Of a stretch of 64,000 bases of DNA, positions 26,501 to 41,500 are shown in pieces. Each line of letters begins with the position of its first letter. Position 1 is the first letter of the stretch. A model generated the notes under the pieces. That model did no database searches. It was not told the origin of the DNA and was given only the letters and a program-made list of their open reading frames with translations. Both the position numbers and the translations under genes were made by a program. This DNA is from a bacterium (GTDB lineage Bacteria; Electryoneota; RPQS01; DYHQ01): assembly GCA_030622545.1 (NCBI GenBank), contig JAUXGA010000001.1, positions 1 to 64,000 of the forward strand, given 5' to 3'.

Positions 26501-29500
26501 TTTCCTCGCAGCCGCTTGATAGCCTCCATATTGAGGTCTGGGCATGGATGGATACCATGTTCAATGGTTACGAGGACACACTGCGTATCGATAGCTTGCA
26601 GGCAGACCTCGCTGGTCTGAATCCAACCTTATATGGCTGGACCGATTGGGGTATGCCCGGTCACTATGGTGGTTGGCCGGTTTATGGTGACGCCAATGAT
26701 CCGAACCACGGGCAAGCTTTCTGGGATCTTGTCATGGACGGTCAAGGCCGGACGCGACTGGTCGCCAAGTGGGTCAATCTGACCGCGGAAGGTCTCGGCT
26801 GTGGTGATTCCGTTGTTGTGCCGGTGAAAGGCATCCGTCAAACCGGCGGAGGCGGCAGCCACGGCTACTATCTGGATGTTGAATACGGCCAGGCGTGGGT
26901 GGACACGACACGACCGTACATCTACGATATGCGCGTTTATAATTCCACTGTAAGTCCTGACGATACTACCTGGGTCAGCCCGAACTTCCCGGTTTATGTT
27001 GACATTTGTGCCGTGGATACGATCTGCTGGCCGGGCTATGGCAACGAGCCGGGCTTTGATCTGGCTATGGGTGATCCTCCCGATGGTCCATACATCAGCT
27101 TCTGCGCGGGAGCAGAAAATGCTCTGCGTGATCTGTGGACTTGGGATACGACCAGCTTTAGTGTTGAATACAACGGTGGCGATACCGTTTGCTTGCGGTG
27201 GATCGGGATGCCGATTTATGACGACACGTGTAATCTTGTAGATTATGATAACTTGAATGGCTGTGTTACGGCCTATATTCAGGATTGTCTCTCGAATCCG
27301 GCTTATCCGGTGACCAAGGAAGTGACTACTGACGATCGTCCGCCGGAATATGTACTTTCAGCGGTACGCGGCGATTATACCTTTGAGACGCCCTTCCCCG
27401 GCGATCCGGACTCCGTTGGTATTGACAGCGTGCTTGTGCTGCGTCGAGGCATCTATAACCTTGACTGGGACAGCCTGATGACTGTCTATGTGGTCGTAGA
27501 CAACTGGCCGGGCGATACGCTTATCAGCTTTACGCAGACTTGGATTGATTTCCGCCATCCAACGAACCATCCGGCGCTCAATTTCATGATTGACGGACCG
27601 GATACAGTCGCGAATCCGGATGTCGTGTTCTACAATACGGACGGCATGCATCGCGACAGTATCGTTTGGTATGTGCCGCTTTATGGCTCGGAGCTCTTTG
27701 ACGTAACGATTCCTTCAGACAAATATTACTTCGCTCTGCAGCTTTCTGATACATTCGGGAACAGCATCGGTGATACAAACAGTATGGGCGAGTGGACTAC
27801 GCTCTTCTGTGACAGTTCTGATGAAGGATTGGACAGCGCGATTGTCTTCACGATTCAGAATTACAATGTCCCGAATCCGGGTATGGTGCTTCTCGCTGAC
27901 AGCATGAACAAGTGGAACAACGAGAAACTCAGCCCCGATACCGCTGAAAACCTCTATAAGATCTGGCATCCAATGGGTGCTAAGAGCGAGGAAGAATTAG
28001 AATGGCGCTGGTACACCAACAGCACACGCTTCTTCATCTTTGTCGAAGATCCGGTTCTCCAACATGACCTCATTGATAACGACGCCGATGGACTTGTCGA
28101 TGAGCTTGGCGAAGGTGTGGACTTCTACACTGCGGATGTGCGCATCAACAACTATCCGCAGGTCGCGCATGTTGACTCGATGAATTCGGGCGGCGTGTGG
28201 ATTAATTACCTATGGTTCGAAGACAACTTCAGTGAAGGCCAGTATAATGTCGAACTCTTTATCAGCGACATTTACGGTCACCGCGATACGCTTGGGCTGG
28301 CGATGTATAGTCCCGACACCCTGGCTCTGCAGTTCTTCGAAGACGAGTCCTGCCCGATGGGTGTCCAGATGGTATTTGCAGACACCAATATGGTAGACGT
28401 ACCGATAAATTATAACGGTATGGACGTGACTGCTCTTGATTTGAGCCTGTATCAACTCCCCGATAGTCTTTTTGTCTATAAGAACTTTGCCTGGTTGGAT
28501 ATTGAACTGACCGATTCGACGATCTTCAACAGCATTCCGCCGGTTCCGGGTTCAGGTGTTGATACGGATACAAGCACGACACCGGACAGCACGAACTGGA
28601 ACAACGGCCTGGCAACCAGTATCGTACTCTATGATCCAACCATGACGCCGGTGCCTCACTTTGTCCAACGCTACTATTTGGATCTAGCAAACTTCCCGCA
28701 TGCCACCTTGGTGGATACAACCGGTACGGCTTTGGAGTCCCTGCCGGACGGCATCTATACGATTGTACTCGATCCCCTTGACCGTGTCGGGAATTCATGC
28801 GTTTACACATGGCAGTTTATCCTCGACCGCACCTGTCCGTCGATTGATTCGCTTTATGTGACGCAATCAGGCTTCGGCATTGCGGAGGATACCCTCTATG
28901 CGTCGTGGGATTATGTCGAAATCAAGGCACACGTCAATGACTTGCTTGACGGTGTTGACAGTGTCGTCTTCGACTACTGCTTCGACGCGAATCGCGACGG
29001 TGTGCTCGACGCGTATCCGTTCTGGATTCAGGCGAACATTCTGAGTGTGCCGAACTCCGCGACGGATTCGACCTATATGTGGGCATGTTACTGGAGCGTC
29101 ATGAATCTGCCGTGGTCGTCGGAAGATACCCTCGGCATGCCGCCGGTAGATACGCTTGGTCGCTGCATCAACCGTTACTTCGTGCGAATCCAGGCATGGG
29201 ACCACTTCAGCAATACGTGCGAATATTACATCCCGGTGGACATCATCGACGACATCGCTCCGCTGGCCTATATTGTTTATCCTCCGCAGGGAGCGGTATT
29301 CAACTCGCAGATTGACAGCGAAATGGTTGTCACGGCATACGACTCTGTCGGTGGAACCTATGATCCGATGCCGGGCGACACCTTTACCTTCAATCCGCTT
29401 GGCCGCTGGTTCGATCTGGCCAAGGGCATGTTCCAGTACAAGTACTACGAAGCGCCTGGCACCTACGTGTCCGGCAACGACGACCCGGCTGCTGGCTGGG

Positions 29501-32500
29501 TAACGATTCGGACAGGATTGCCTGATTCCCTCGGTGGAGACACATCTACTTACCGGGCTCCGGACGACAGCTTCCATGTCCGTCTGAATATCGCCGACTG
29601 GCCGTCTCATCAGTATAATATGAGATTCTGGACCTTTGACGTTTGTGGAAATAACGATCCGCTGAATACTCCGGTCGTTACCTTCTGGGTCCAGGAAGAC
29701 ACAATTAATCCGATTGCTTCGATTACATGGCCGGATCCCGATATGTGGGTTACTGATCTGCATTGTTCCACGGGCTTCGTGCCGATTCGTGCGACCGTTC
29801 CATTCTACTTCGATATCGACTCTGTTGAATTCTGGTATGTCGATTCCCTAACGATTCCGGGTATAGGACAGCATATCCATATTGGCTCGGTGACTCAGGC
29901 AGATTCGGTCAATTGGAATTGGGCGCACTACTTCAGCACCGATCTATGGGATACGCGGCACCTGTTGTCGGGTTTCTACTGGCTCTATGCCATTGCTTGG
30001 GATAGCTCCGGTAACTTCGATGCGAATCCGCACTGGTCTCGTGTGATGTTGGATAACACACCGGGTGAGATTACGGATTGCTGGATCTCTGATCCTGACA
30101 GCGATGCTACGAACAAGTATTTTGAAATCGATGCGACTCGAGAGGATACCATGTTTGTCCTGCGGGCAACTGCAAAGGACAGCATCGTAGATATGTGGGG
30201 AGTCACCCACTATGGAGACATCCGTTGGGTTCAGTTCCAGGTGCTGACACGCTTCGGTGTCTGGGAAGACCTGGACACGAACTTCACTGATCCGATGGGT
30301 TATAATCCGCTCTACGGTGCGGATATCTATGTCGGGAACGCCAACGGTGTCTATAACGGCATATCGTGCGACAACGTGCCGGACACTGCTGGAATTTACG
30401 AGTGCTATGTGATGTTCAGCGACTTCGGCAACAGTCCGCTCGACTCTATCCGCTTCCGGGCGTATTGCGCCGACGGTACGGATCGAACTTGGCCGGATCC
30501 GCCTGAAAGCGATAAATATTGGGGTCATCCGAACTGGGAGGGAGACCGCAACCGCGACTGCGGACTTGACCGCGATGCGGTGCTTTGCTCGAACAGCTTG
30601 ATGATTTACGACCAGTTGCCGGAAGGCGTCTATCTGTGGGCGCGCAACCACTCTGACTTTGATGATGACCTGCCGGTATTTGGCGGCGGCATCTCTCCGC
30701 TCGCTCGTTTCGGTTGTAACGACCCGTACGCACTGGATACGGTGCTCTTTGTTGCCAAGTATGACACGCTTCCGGGTGACGAGTGGCTTCTGCACTTCGT
30801 TTACTGGCGTTCAGGTGCGTGGGATGCTGATACTACTGTAACCGTACCAGGCGACACGATGTACATCCCGAACGACATCTCGCTGAACCCGAGTGCTCCG
30901 GCGCTGGGTCCGATTGGCTTGATTAACGCTTGGGACAGCCTCTACGTAATCTGGACGGATATCCGTCAGTGGATTGCAAACGACGCAGCGTTGCACGGTT
31001 ATACGAATGTTGACTTGACCTTCGCCGCCTATGTGACCGATTGGACTGGTAATACATCTCCGTTAATGGATGATACAAGCAAGTTCACGATCAGGTGGGA
31101 CTGCCAGGCGCCGATTTGTGAGATTACAGATCCGGATGCTGGAGATCCTCTGTGGGCAACCAATGACGATTGTGATACCTATACAGCGCTTCAGGCATAC
31201 ATGGACAGTTCCCTCGAAGCCAATCGTGAGCTGTGGGAATGGGGTTGGACTGTTGGCGACCTCTGGGAAACGCACTGGTACTGGTCCTATGTTGGTGGTC
31301 CGCTAAACGATACCGGTATGGTAGATAGCGATCTGTTTGACGCTGGTTGCTGGCCGGATCCCTATGGTTGGCACCGTGATTCAACCGACCAGTGGGGATG
31401 CTGCTACTACGATAGGTTTAATGTCGAGTGGAATAACACCTTATTCCGCACGGTAGAAGGCTACAAAGCTGGAACCGGTCAAATCTGGATGGTCGTAACA
31501 GACGATGTCGGCAATGTTGACACATGTATGGTGGAAGTTGAGGTTGACAACGAAGCGCCGTATGCTCCGATTACACATGTCAGCTATGTCCAGAACGACC
31601 CGGGTGATCCCGGAAACCGCGTGCGCGTGACTCACGAGGTGACATGGCTTAGGGATTCCGATCCCGACACGATTGAAATCTTATATAACCGCGGCACGGA
31701 TCCGGGTGGCGACGATCCTGAAGCGTTCGTGATCTTCTACTGCGATGCAGATAAAGTTCTCAATTGCACTGGAGATCCGATTGATATCCATAATGTCCAG
31801 CTCTGGGAACTCTGCCAGGATACTTCAAGGAATCATGTCTGTCCGGGGGATACACTCCCAAGCGATTCCGTCTTGTTTGACACCTTTAAGGAGGCGCAAG
31901 AGTTCGATCAGTATCCGCCGGATGATGACGCGAATGATCGCTATGAAATCGCACTGCTTCTGGACAACACCTATACACCCGGTACCTATCACTTCTCCTT
32001 CATTGCCACCGACGATTATGGCAATATCGAAGGCGACGCTAATATGAATGACACGCTGACGATAGCATGCGGTGGTAGACCCGCTGATCCGGATATAACC
32101 AAGATCGACCTGTTTGTCCGCGTGGTGAACGTGAATGAGCCGCAGGTGGTCATCCGTCAGCCGGATTATGGTCATACGTGTGTCCATGAGCAAATCCTGT
32201 TAAGTGCTGAAGATGCGACCGATCCAACCTACTTCACCGGCGAAATTGATACCGTCTTCTTCTGGACGCAAACAGACGGCGGCGATTCGCTATTAGGCTT
32301 TGATACGGATACCACGGGTGCCGTTTATACCTTCGAATTGTATGAAGAAGAAGTGCCGGGTATGGCGGGTTGGTATGTTGCCAACAGCTACCAGTGGTTT
32401 GCGGAACGTGACCTCTTCCCGGATGTTTGGGTGCGCGTACTGAATCCTAATGGTTCTATCTATAACACATTCGATATGGAATATTCAGGTGGCAGGTGGA

Positions 32501-35500
32501 GCTATAATGCGTACCTTAGCTACAACCCAGCTGGTTTCCAATACTTCTTCATTATTGACGCTAACGATAACAACGAGGCGGATCCCAATCCGTACGACCG
32601 TCACGTCAATGATCCTCGCTACACTTGCACAGGCGCCGATACGGCTGTGGTGCAAGTTTGGGATTGGTCGCTTGATTTCGATACGCGCGTGCTGACCAAC
32701 CGCAGCTACAACTTCTGGACAGAGGTTGTCTGGCACGATACAGTCGGCTATCATGTGATCGAAAATCCGTCGGAAGGTGACAGCACTCATGTCTTCTTCG
32801 TGGATAATGAACCTGCCGAAGGCACAAGCGATATCGAGTTCGACGTGACGCGCGTCGCCGCAGGTATGCAGGCTCCGGGAGAAGGAGGGGTATGCAACCC
32901 GGCGGATATCGTTTGGTTCGTGACGGATATTCAGGCGATTGACGGCTTCTACAACCTGCCGGTGGAAGACATCTGTAAGGTCGTTTACCAGCGCAGCTAC
33001 ACAAACTACGATAATTACCTCGCAGAAGACAGCACGGGCTGGGAGAATGTCGATACTGTATACTCGAATCAGGACAGTGGTTGGACAGAAGCGTGGCCTG
33101 GCTCATGGGTAGCGGTTAATCCATTGATCGATAACCTCGATAACGACGGCGACGGTCTGGTCGACGAAACCGCTGATGTTCAAGCTGGCGACGGCGTCGG
33201 CGAGGAAAATGTGCGCATCTGGGTGCGTGCAGTGATTGTTGATCAATGCGGCAATACCTTCTACACAGAACCCGACAGCCTCTGGCTCGACGTCTCCGAA
33301 GCGCAGGCCTGCATCACGGAAATCGAAGGTGTTTCACCTGCGGATAATCAAACCATCATTATTCCGGAAGACCACAATATCGAGGTTATCGCGACGGATC
33401 ATTCGGCTCCGTTTGATCAGGCGATCCTCGGTCGCTTCCAGTATCGTACACTCCCGCCGGATACCAACGGATGGATGGATATGCAGCCTATGATGGGCAG
33501 CGGCGAAACCTCAGTGGTCCGCCATGTTCATGGTGTCTTCACCTTTATCTGGGATCTTGACAGCCTACATGCACTGCCCGGTAGTCCGGATCCGGAAAAC
33601 TGGTATCAAGGCCGAGTGGTCGCTGAGGATACCGTTAACAATAACGATTCCTGCGATAATGTCATTTGCCAGATTACCTTCCGCTTGAATGACATTACGC
33701 CGGCGGCTCGCGTTGAAATGTACATAGTTTACAGCGACACTGATACAGCAAGTACCTGCACGGTAGATTCTGTCTATTACATTAATCCAGATCCGCCGTA
33801 CTATTTGAGGGGTGTCTTCGCGCCAACCTCTATTGATACAGGTCTGGCATCGCTTACCTTCCAATATCGTACTCGCGATTGCGCTGATATGATCTACACG
33901 GTTAGTGAGTGGCGCAATATCGAAACCATCTGGGAGCCGATTGAAAACGACACGGCTAATGTAACAGATAGTGTTACCTTCCAGCCGCGTCCGGAAGATG
34001 TCGGCGATCAGGGCTTTGACCTGCGTGTCATCGTGGAAGATTACAATGGCAATGATACGTCGGATGTCTGGACGCTATGGGTTGACGAAACCCCAATAAC
34101 TCAGGCAGAGGATGATATTCCGACGGTTTACTATGAGATCCTCCATGAGGGTGTTGTGATTATCAATGAAGATGCACTCCTGACAGTCGTCTATGAGCCG
34201 GATCCGGTTTCCTGCGAAGTCAATGTCGCAGAAGCCTGGCTCGAAGTCACCGAGGTTGATACGGTGTCCCCGACAACATATGATCTGGGCTACTTCGTAT
34301 GGGATACGCTCGGTACTTGGGTCTTTGACTTTGGCGGCAATATCTGTAGCACATTTGCCGCGGCCGGTGGATCAGGTCAATACTACTTCGATATCTACAC
34401 GGTTGACTGTGCCGGAAATACTGGCGACAGGCGTGTCTTGATTGATGCTGGTGGCGATCTTGGTGTCTTCGACGTCTTGACTGTTGACTGCATCGAGCCG
34501 GTCTGTGGTGACCTCTATCGCACCGATGACTGCGAAAACCTCGTCGCTAACGGCGGCGAGACCGTGCATCTCAGTTGGGAAATCTTTGAACGGACCTTAT
34601 CATTTGACGGCGAGCACACCTTTACTGACCTCGAACTCGTATATCTCATCGCGGACTATAATGGGGGTGATGAAATTGCCTCCGATAGCTTGATGCCTGA
34701 TTCCGTTGTGGGAGATTCCGTCGCCTACTTCACGTGGAACACCCAGACGGTTACCGACGACAGCACGGCTGTTGTCCTCTGGCTCCATGCTTTTGACACC
34801 GCTGAGAATAATGAGCAGGTATGCGATACGGTATTCATCCTTCGCGAAGGTTCGCCTCCGGAGCATGCCGCGATTGACAGCATCACGTACTGGGCATGGG
34901 ATTGCGTTGCCGAAACTCTTGCGCTCTTTACCGACCGCATCTTTGACGGCACAACAGAGGTCGGCTGTGATGATAGCGTTATAGTTTATGGCTCACTACC
35001 CGAGTATCAGCAGTACATCGAATATGTCGAATTGTGGGTGCAGCGTCAAGGCGGCGATAGCACGCTGGAAGATGACCAAGATTGGAATCCCTCCTGGACT
35101 TCGAACGGTGCCGACTATCATCTCGATTGGGTTCCGGACACCAGTGGATACTACCGTGTCTGGGTGATTGCCTACGACGATGCCTGCACGCAGCAGGAAG
35201 GCACAACGATTGACGAATTCTGGGCCTATGTGGACTGCGACGATCCTTACGGCTGGATTGCTGCCGCTAACGGCGTACCGACACAAGGACCATCTGTTGT
35301 AGATACCTTCGAAGTCGAGATGTGGTCCGGTGATCATGATCCGACCTACTTCTGGGTCGAATGGGCTGACAATCTTGATCCCAACGATTCGACTCAGGTC
35401 GGCAATCAGGTAGCTCTCTGGGCGAAGCCGCATCACTGGCCGAACGATTCCGATACATACGACCAAGTTTGGACGCGAGTTGATTCGATTCCGAGCCCGT

Positions 35501-38500
35501 GTAATGCGCACTTCATCATCTGGATTGATTCAATATACCACTGCGGTGATACGCTCGACCTCGTCATCGTTGCGGAAGATCGCTGGGGCAATACGACGGA
35601 GTTTGATTTGGATGATCCGTGGTATGCTTACGAAGTCTTCAATACAGGTCGATACGACGTCGGAATCATCCATGATACCGAACCGCCGGTGACACATATC
35701 TGGGGTGTCGGCACGGAAAATGATCCGAGTACGGATGTGGTCATTAACCAGCAGACGCACGAAGTCACCATCGTCGGTGGCGATACTGTGGATGTCTATC
35801 TGCATGCCTTCAGTCAGGTCGGTGACGGTTCCCTCGAACGCGTCGTGTTCGAAATGAGCTTCGACGGCATCACTTGGGATGAGCTCGGAACCGATTACGA
35901 GGGCGAGGATCCGTCGCAATATTGCGAAGGTATGGATCCGCCGCAGCCGTGGTGGTGTGATACCGAGCATCCGATTCTCTGGTCAATGCTCTGGGATATC
36001 TCCGGAATTGACGGTGATGTCTACATCCGCACTTGGGGTGAAGACCTCTGTGCGAATATCGAAACAGACCCGGTCGTTTACACCGTTCATATTGATGCCA
36101 CGCCGCCGATGGCGAAAGTCTTCGTGTGGTACGAAGGCGTCAATGTCGATACGGTTTACTGTGAGGACTGGGATGAAGAGCAGATTCCGGACAGCGCAGA
36201 ACGCTTCAGCATCTTTACGCTGGGTGGCTGTCCCGATCCGCTGACGCCTTGGGATGTCTATGGCGCCGAATGGTATATGAAGCGCGCGACGGATTATCCG
36301 CTTGGAGATTCTTCGTGGTGTGTTATCGGTGATGATTCGACCGCACCATTCTCGATGCGTGACGTCAACTTCTGGGATGGTTCCATTGGTCCATGTCCGT
36401 ATCCGCAGCCGGGTGTCTGGTATGATATCGCTATTCTGGCGAATGACAGGCTTGGCAATATCATGACTTGGGATCGGTTCCTGAATTATGGCGAAGGTAT
36501 GACCTACGAAGAGAAGTGGGCAGACCTGATTGCCCGCGGCTTCGTCAAGCGCTTCAAGGTTGTGGATTACACCGCTCCGGTTGCCTATGACTTGGTTCTG
36601 TGGCCTGACCAGACTCCGGATTCTTCGGTCATCTTCTTGACAGCCTCTTGCAGTCTGCAAGTGACCGTGGCTGATCCGGATGTTGAAGCCGTAACCTTTG
36701 GAACTCGCGAATATGGCCAGACCGGTCCGTTTACGGAAATCGAGCGCGTGGAAGGCGACAGCTTGCTGCCGCCGTTTGCGCCGGTCGAAGGCTACTGGAA
36801 TACAGAACTTCTAAATGGTACCTATGTTGTCGGCGCGTTTGCCGAGGATGATCTGGGTAACATGGACGGTGATCCTGCCGGTGGAGTCCCGCCGCAGCAT
36901 ACGCGTACTGTAAACATTGATAACGAAAAACCGGAGGCTTTGGTTGACCATGTCGAGCAGGAAGGTGTGACCGTGACGACGCTTGAACGCGGCACGGAAG
37001 CCATCTTCTATATCGAAGCCAATGATAACTTCGGTCTCAGGAATGTCTCACTCTACTATCGCGAATCCGGTGGCAATCCGGATAACTGGACACTCATCCC
37101 TGATACCGTGACTGCCTGGCCTTATACTATCCACTGGGTGGTTCCGACGACCGCAGTGGTTGGATGGACCTATGACTTCGCGGCGATTGCGACAGACCTT
37201 GTTAATTTGACAGACGAAATGGATCATCAGGGTAACTACATCGTTGATTGGTCTGCCGAAATCACGGATACCGATGCCTACATTACTCTGTTCACGATTG
37301 GTGGTCAGGATGCGGCAACGGTTCCGCACGTGCATGGCACAGATGTCGAGCTCGTGGCTCACTTCGAACCGAACCTTGATTATGTGCGGTTCGTCTGGAT
37401 ACGCGGTGGTGATACGACAACTATCTGCACGGTCCCGGTGACCATCGGTGATACGGTTGCAACCAACGACGCTTGTCCGTGGGATGTAACCGCTCTGGTG
37501 GAAGGACCGGGTGAAGTCGGCGCGATTGGCTCGGCTGATCTTGGCGGTGAGCTTGTCACCATTGGCTACGACTACCGCGATGTGGAAATTGACCACAGCC
37601 TCGTGTTGAGTCTTGGTGATCATACTCCTGTGTCGCATGATGTCCTGGGTGGTGCTTGTGGAGCTGAGGCTGCTGCATTGAACGCCTCGGTCGGATTGGT
37701 GCTTGATTATTCCGGCTCTATGTCTGGTGCAATTGATGATCTTGAAGATGCTGCTCACCTCTTTGTTGACAACATGCAGGCAGGTGATCGCGGCGCGATC
37801 ATTAAATTCGCTTCCACGACGCAGGTCATGCAAGACTTCACAGACGACTTGGATGCTCTGCATACGGCAATCGATGCAGTACCAAGCGTTGGAAGTTCGA
37901 CCTATCTGTTCGACGCCATTTGCTCAACAGCAGTGTTAATCACTCCAGAGACAAACCGCAGGGTGATAGTAGCTATGACCGATGGCGAAAGTTCTGGTAG
38001 TGTTGATGCTGCAATTACATGTGCCAATGACGCAAATGCCACCGTTTACACGGTTGGGCTTGGCGCTGCAAATGGGGCAATTTTGCAACAGATTGCCGAC
38101 GAGACAGGTGGACAGTACTACCATGCACCCGAAGCTTCCGACCTTGCTGACATCTACGAGCAGATCGCCGGTGAGATCTTGACGGGCGGCGCGCTAATTC
38201 CGGATGACCTAATTGTTGAATTCCTAACGCCGCCGTCCGACAATATGATTGATACGGTTTGGTTCGAGTGGAAGCGGACGGCAGATCCTGATCTTGATCC
38301 GCTCTACACACCTATCGGTCGTGCCATTTGGGACGAGGCGACCGGCAAGTGGGCCTATCAGTGGGAAGCCTTTAACGAGGATTGCAATCTCATCAGCATC
38401 CGTGCCGTCACTTGGGATAGGTCAGTCCCGACTCCGAATCGCAGCTACATCATCTTTGCCGATTCCGTTCACATGGATAACTGTGATCCGATTGTCAATA

Positions 38501-41500
38501 TCACCAATATCAACGGCGATCTGACACCTGCCAACATGGAAATCCCGAAGGGTGAGGTGGTCAATATTGCTGTAACGGCATACGATGTCTTCGCCGATGG
38601 CGGTAATTCTTGGGTCAAGGGTGATTCCGGAATCGTATCAGTTTGCATCTACTACCGTGCTGAAGGCGATATAAGCTGGCTCTATCTCGGTTGCCCGACG
38701 TCACCGACTTGGGATGTTGTATGGAATACCGGTGGTCTCAGCTTCGGTGCGTATGAGCTCCAAGCTGTAGCGACGGATTGGGCAGGCAACTGCGCCACTA
38801 CAACCATAACCATTAATATTACAGACGCGCTCTATCAGCGTGCCTTCATTGTCGGTTACGATCGCGATGACGACTATGCTTGTCCGGATACGCTCTGGGC
38901 GATAACCGACGATTGTGACGAAAATACCACAGACTACGTCCGCTTCCAGTATTCGACAGATGAAGGCGAGACGTGGGTCGCGTTGGGTGAAGATCAAACG
39001 GGTGAAGACTTCTGTCTGGAATGCTTCCAGTATCACATCTGGAGCGTCCAGCTTGAATTCGACGTCATCCCAGAAGGCGCAATCTTCCGCGCTATTGCAA
39101 CGGATGAATCCGGAAATGATGATCCGGAACCTGCGGTCTTCGCCTTTGCCGATGTTACCGATTCTCCGGAACCGGTCGTCTGGGCTTATGATTGGGTTCA
39201 GGTGCCGGTGATGGAAGGCCAGGTACCGTGGGTCTTCAGTGTCCTTGAAGACCACAGTGAGGTGTGCTTCACGGATCACGAGCTGGTTTGTGTGAATCCG
39301 GTCGAGGGCGATCCGATGCACTACGCGGGATTGCTTGATCCGAACCGGACAAGTCCTTGCCGTATCTACAATACCGATGGAATGCTGACGGTCTTCTCAT
39401 CAGTTTACGATGAAGAAACCGGCCACATGATGATCAGTAGATACTTCATGGACATTCACCAGACAGACAACCTCGGTGGTTCGAACGGCTGGCTCACATC
39501 CGAGACAGGTCAGACTCAAATCTATGTGCCATCGCATGGTCTGTGGGAAGATGGTACGATTTACTTCGAGCCGTATCTTGACGCTCAAACGGTCAACCTG
39601 ATTCCGGTTGAGCAGCCCTACTACACGCTGGCAAGTGATGTCGAGAACATCTACTTTGGTGGTGACCTGGAAGGTGCGGATCTTGTTCCTTCGTCATTTA
39701 AGCTCCGCTTCTACGGAATTCCGGAAGGAGCTGCACCTGACCAGATCGTCCCGGTTTGGTGGAATGAAGTCGGTGGTGTATGGTCTGAATTAGGAATCCA
39801 ATACGCCGAAGTTGATACGGTGAACTGGACGGTTACCTTCCAGTCCCGGATTGATCAAGTAACTTACGCACCAGAAGGAGAAGAATGCTTCTTCGTAACC
39901 TTCGCGGTTATGGTTCGTGAGGTCGGCTTCACGATTGACGGACCGTACTTCGTGGATGCGTATGAAGGTTACTGGGATTATCCGGATTCCTGTTACTACA
40001 CACCTGAACGCGGCCCGACGATTGGCGATGATCCTGCTTACTGGGTGGTGCTGTGTGACGGTGATGGTGTCCCGCCAGAGGAGTGGATTGATGTCTGGCT
40101 TGACGACATCCGAATCATCCATAATGGTGTAGCTGTTGAATTTGTAGGCTACCCGGATATCTTCCTTGATGACTATGACGATGTCTCTGGCATCTATAAA
40201 GTCTACTTCAACCATGCTGAGTGGGCTTGTATCCACAGCCCGTGGCATTGTGAGATGCAGGCAGGACCGCATACCATTCGGTTCCGCGTCTATGACGGCG
40301 TCGGCCACGAGGTTGAAGCGGCAGCACCGTTCTATGTCGATGTCACCGGACCGGATGTCTTTACGTGGGGTCGCTACATCTGCCACAACACGGAGATGAT
40401 TGCGACGATAACCGATCTCGAGGCTTGTATCAATCTCGAATCTCTCGAACTTACCATTTGGAATCTGCTGGATCCGGGTGGAGAACACCTCCACTATTAC
40501 CACGATGTGATGACAATCACGGAGGTGGAAAACGGATACCAGGTTAACTTCATACTCACCTTCGATGACCTTGATCAGCTTCTCCTTCTTGAAGGCAATG
40601 ATATCAATGAGCTGGCAGTTACCTGGTATGTCGAGAACACACTCGCTCTGGAAAATGCAGAGAATACCTTCCTCTATATCGTTGACCTTGAACCACCTGT
40701 GATTGTACCGGTTTCGCCGGTTGGTGAAGCCTACGACAATGACGGCGACGGTGTTGCCAACGAGGATCCGCGTGACTGCATCAACAACGACGGTGACTAC
40801 TGGTGGTATGGCGGCGAGTGGCAGGAACGGTTCGACGAAGACTGGATTGACTACGAACCGGATACTCTGTTCTTTGGTGAGCGTCCAACGATCCAGGGCG
40901 CGATGAACGATAATCCGCAGTGCGGTTCCGGTGCATCCGGAGTCAATCTTGAAACCTTCCATCTGTTCATTGATGGTGTTGACTTCACCATTGCGGATAC
41001 CGCAAACGCGGACCTGAACTTCACAGTTCTCCAGCCCGGCAACGATGATGCGTTCTTCCTCTTTGGAGGAACGGACAACGAAATCCTCGATCAATTCTAC
41101 GAGCCGGGAGAGCACCGGATTACGGTGATTGCGGGTGACTCTGTCTGCGGCAATATTGCGGGCTATCCGTTCAGTTGGACCTACTACATCATGGTGCCCG
41201 GCCCAGCCATCTCCTTCCTCTCACCGGAAGGTTGTGGTGACTGGTTTGATCCGGAAGGTGTCAATGAATTCGGTTTCGTGGTTGACGGAACGGGCGTTCC
41301 AATCGCTATCAACGGAATTGAATACAGCGTCTTTATCTTGCCTTCGGGTGAGTTGATTAGTGGCCCGACGGTTATCAATCCGGAAACGCCAACTCATCAT
41401 GAGGAAATGGTTACCATTGCGTATCCGTTCCAGGATGATGATCTGGGTATTGCCATCGAAGTGACGGCGCGCGCCCAGATGTCGGGTGACGACTACGGCG

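Noticed and set aside
39790-41115. 441-aa and other long antisense ORFs opposite the giant gene
   Set aside because: The gene's biased codon use (GAT, GAC, GTC) leaves the opposite frames open. Their translations have no domains and are rich in Ile, Arg and His, as expected for shadows.
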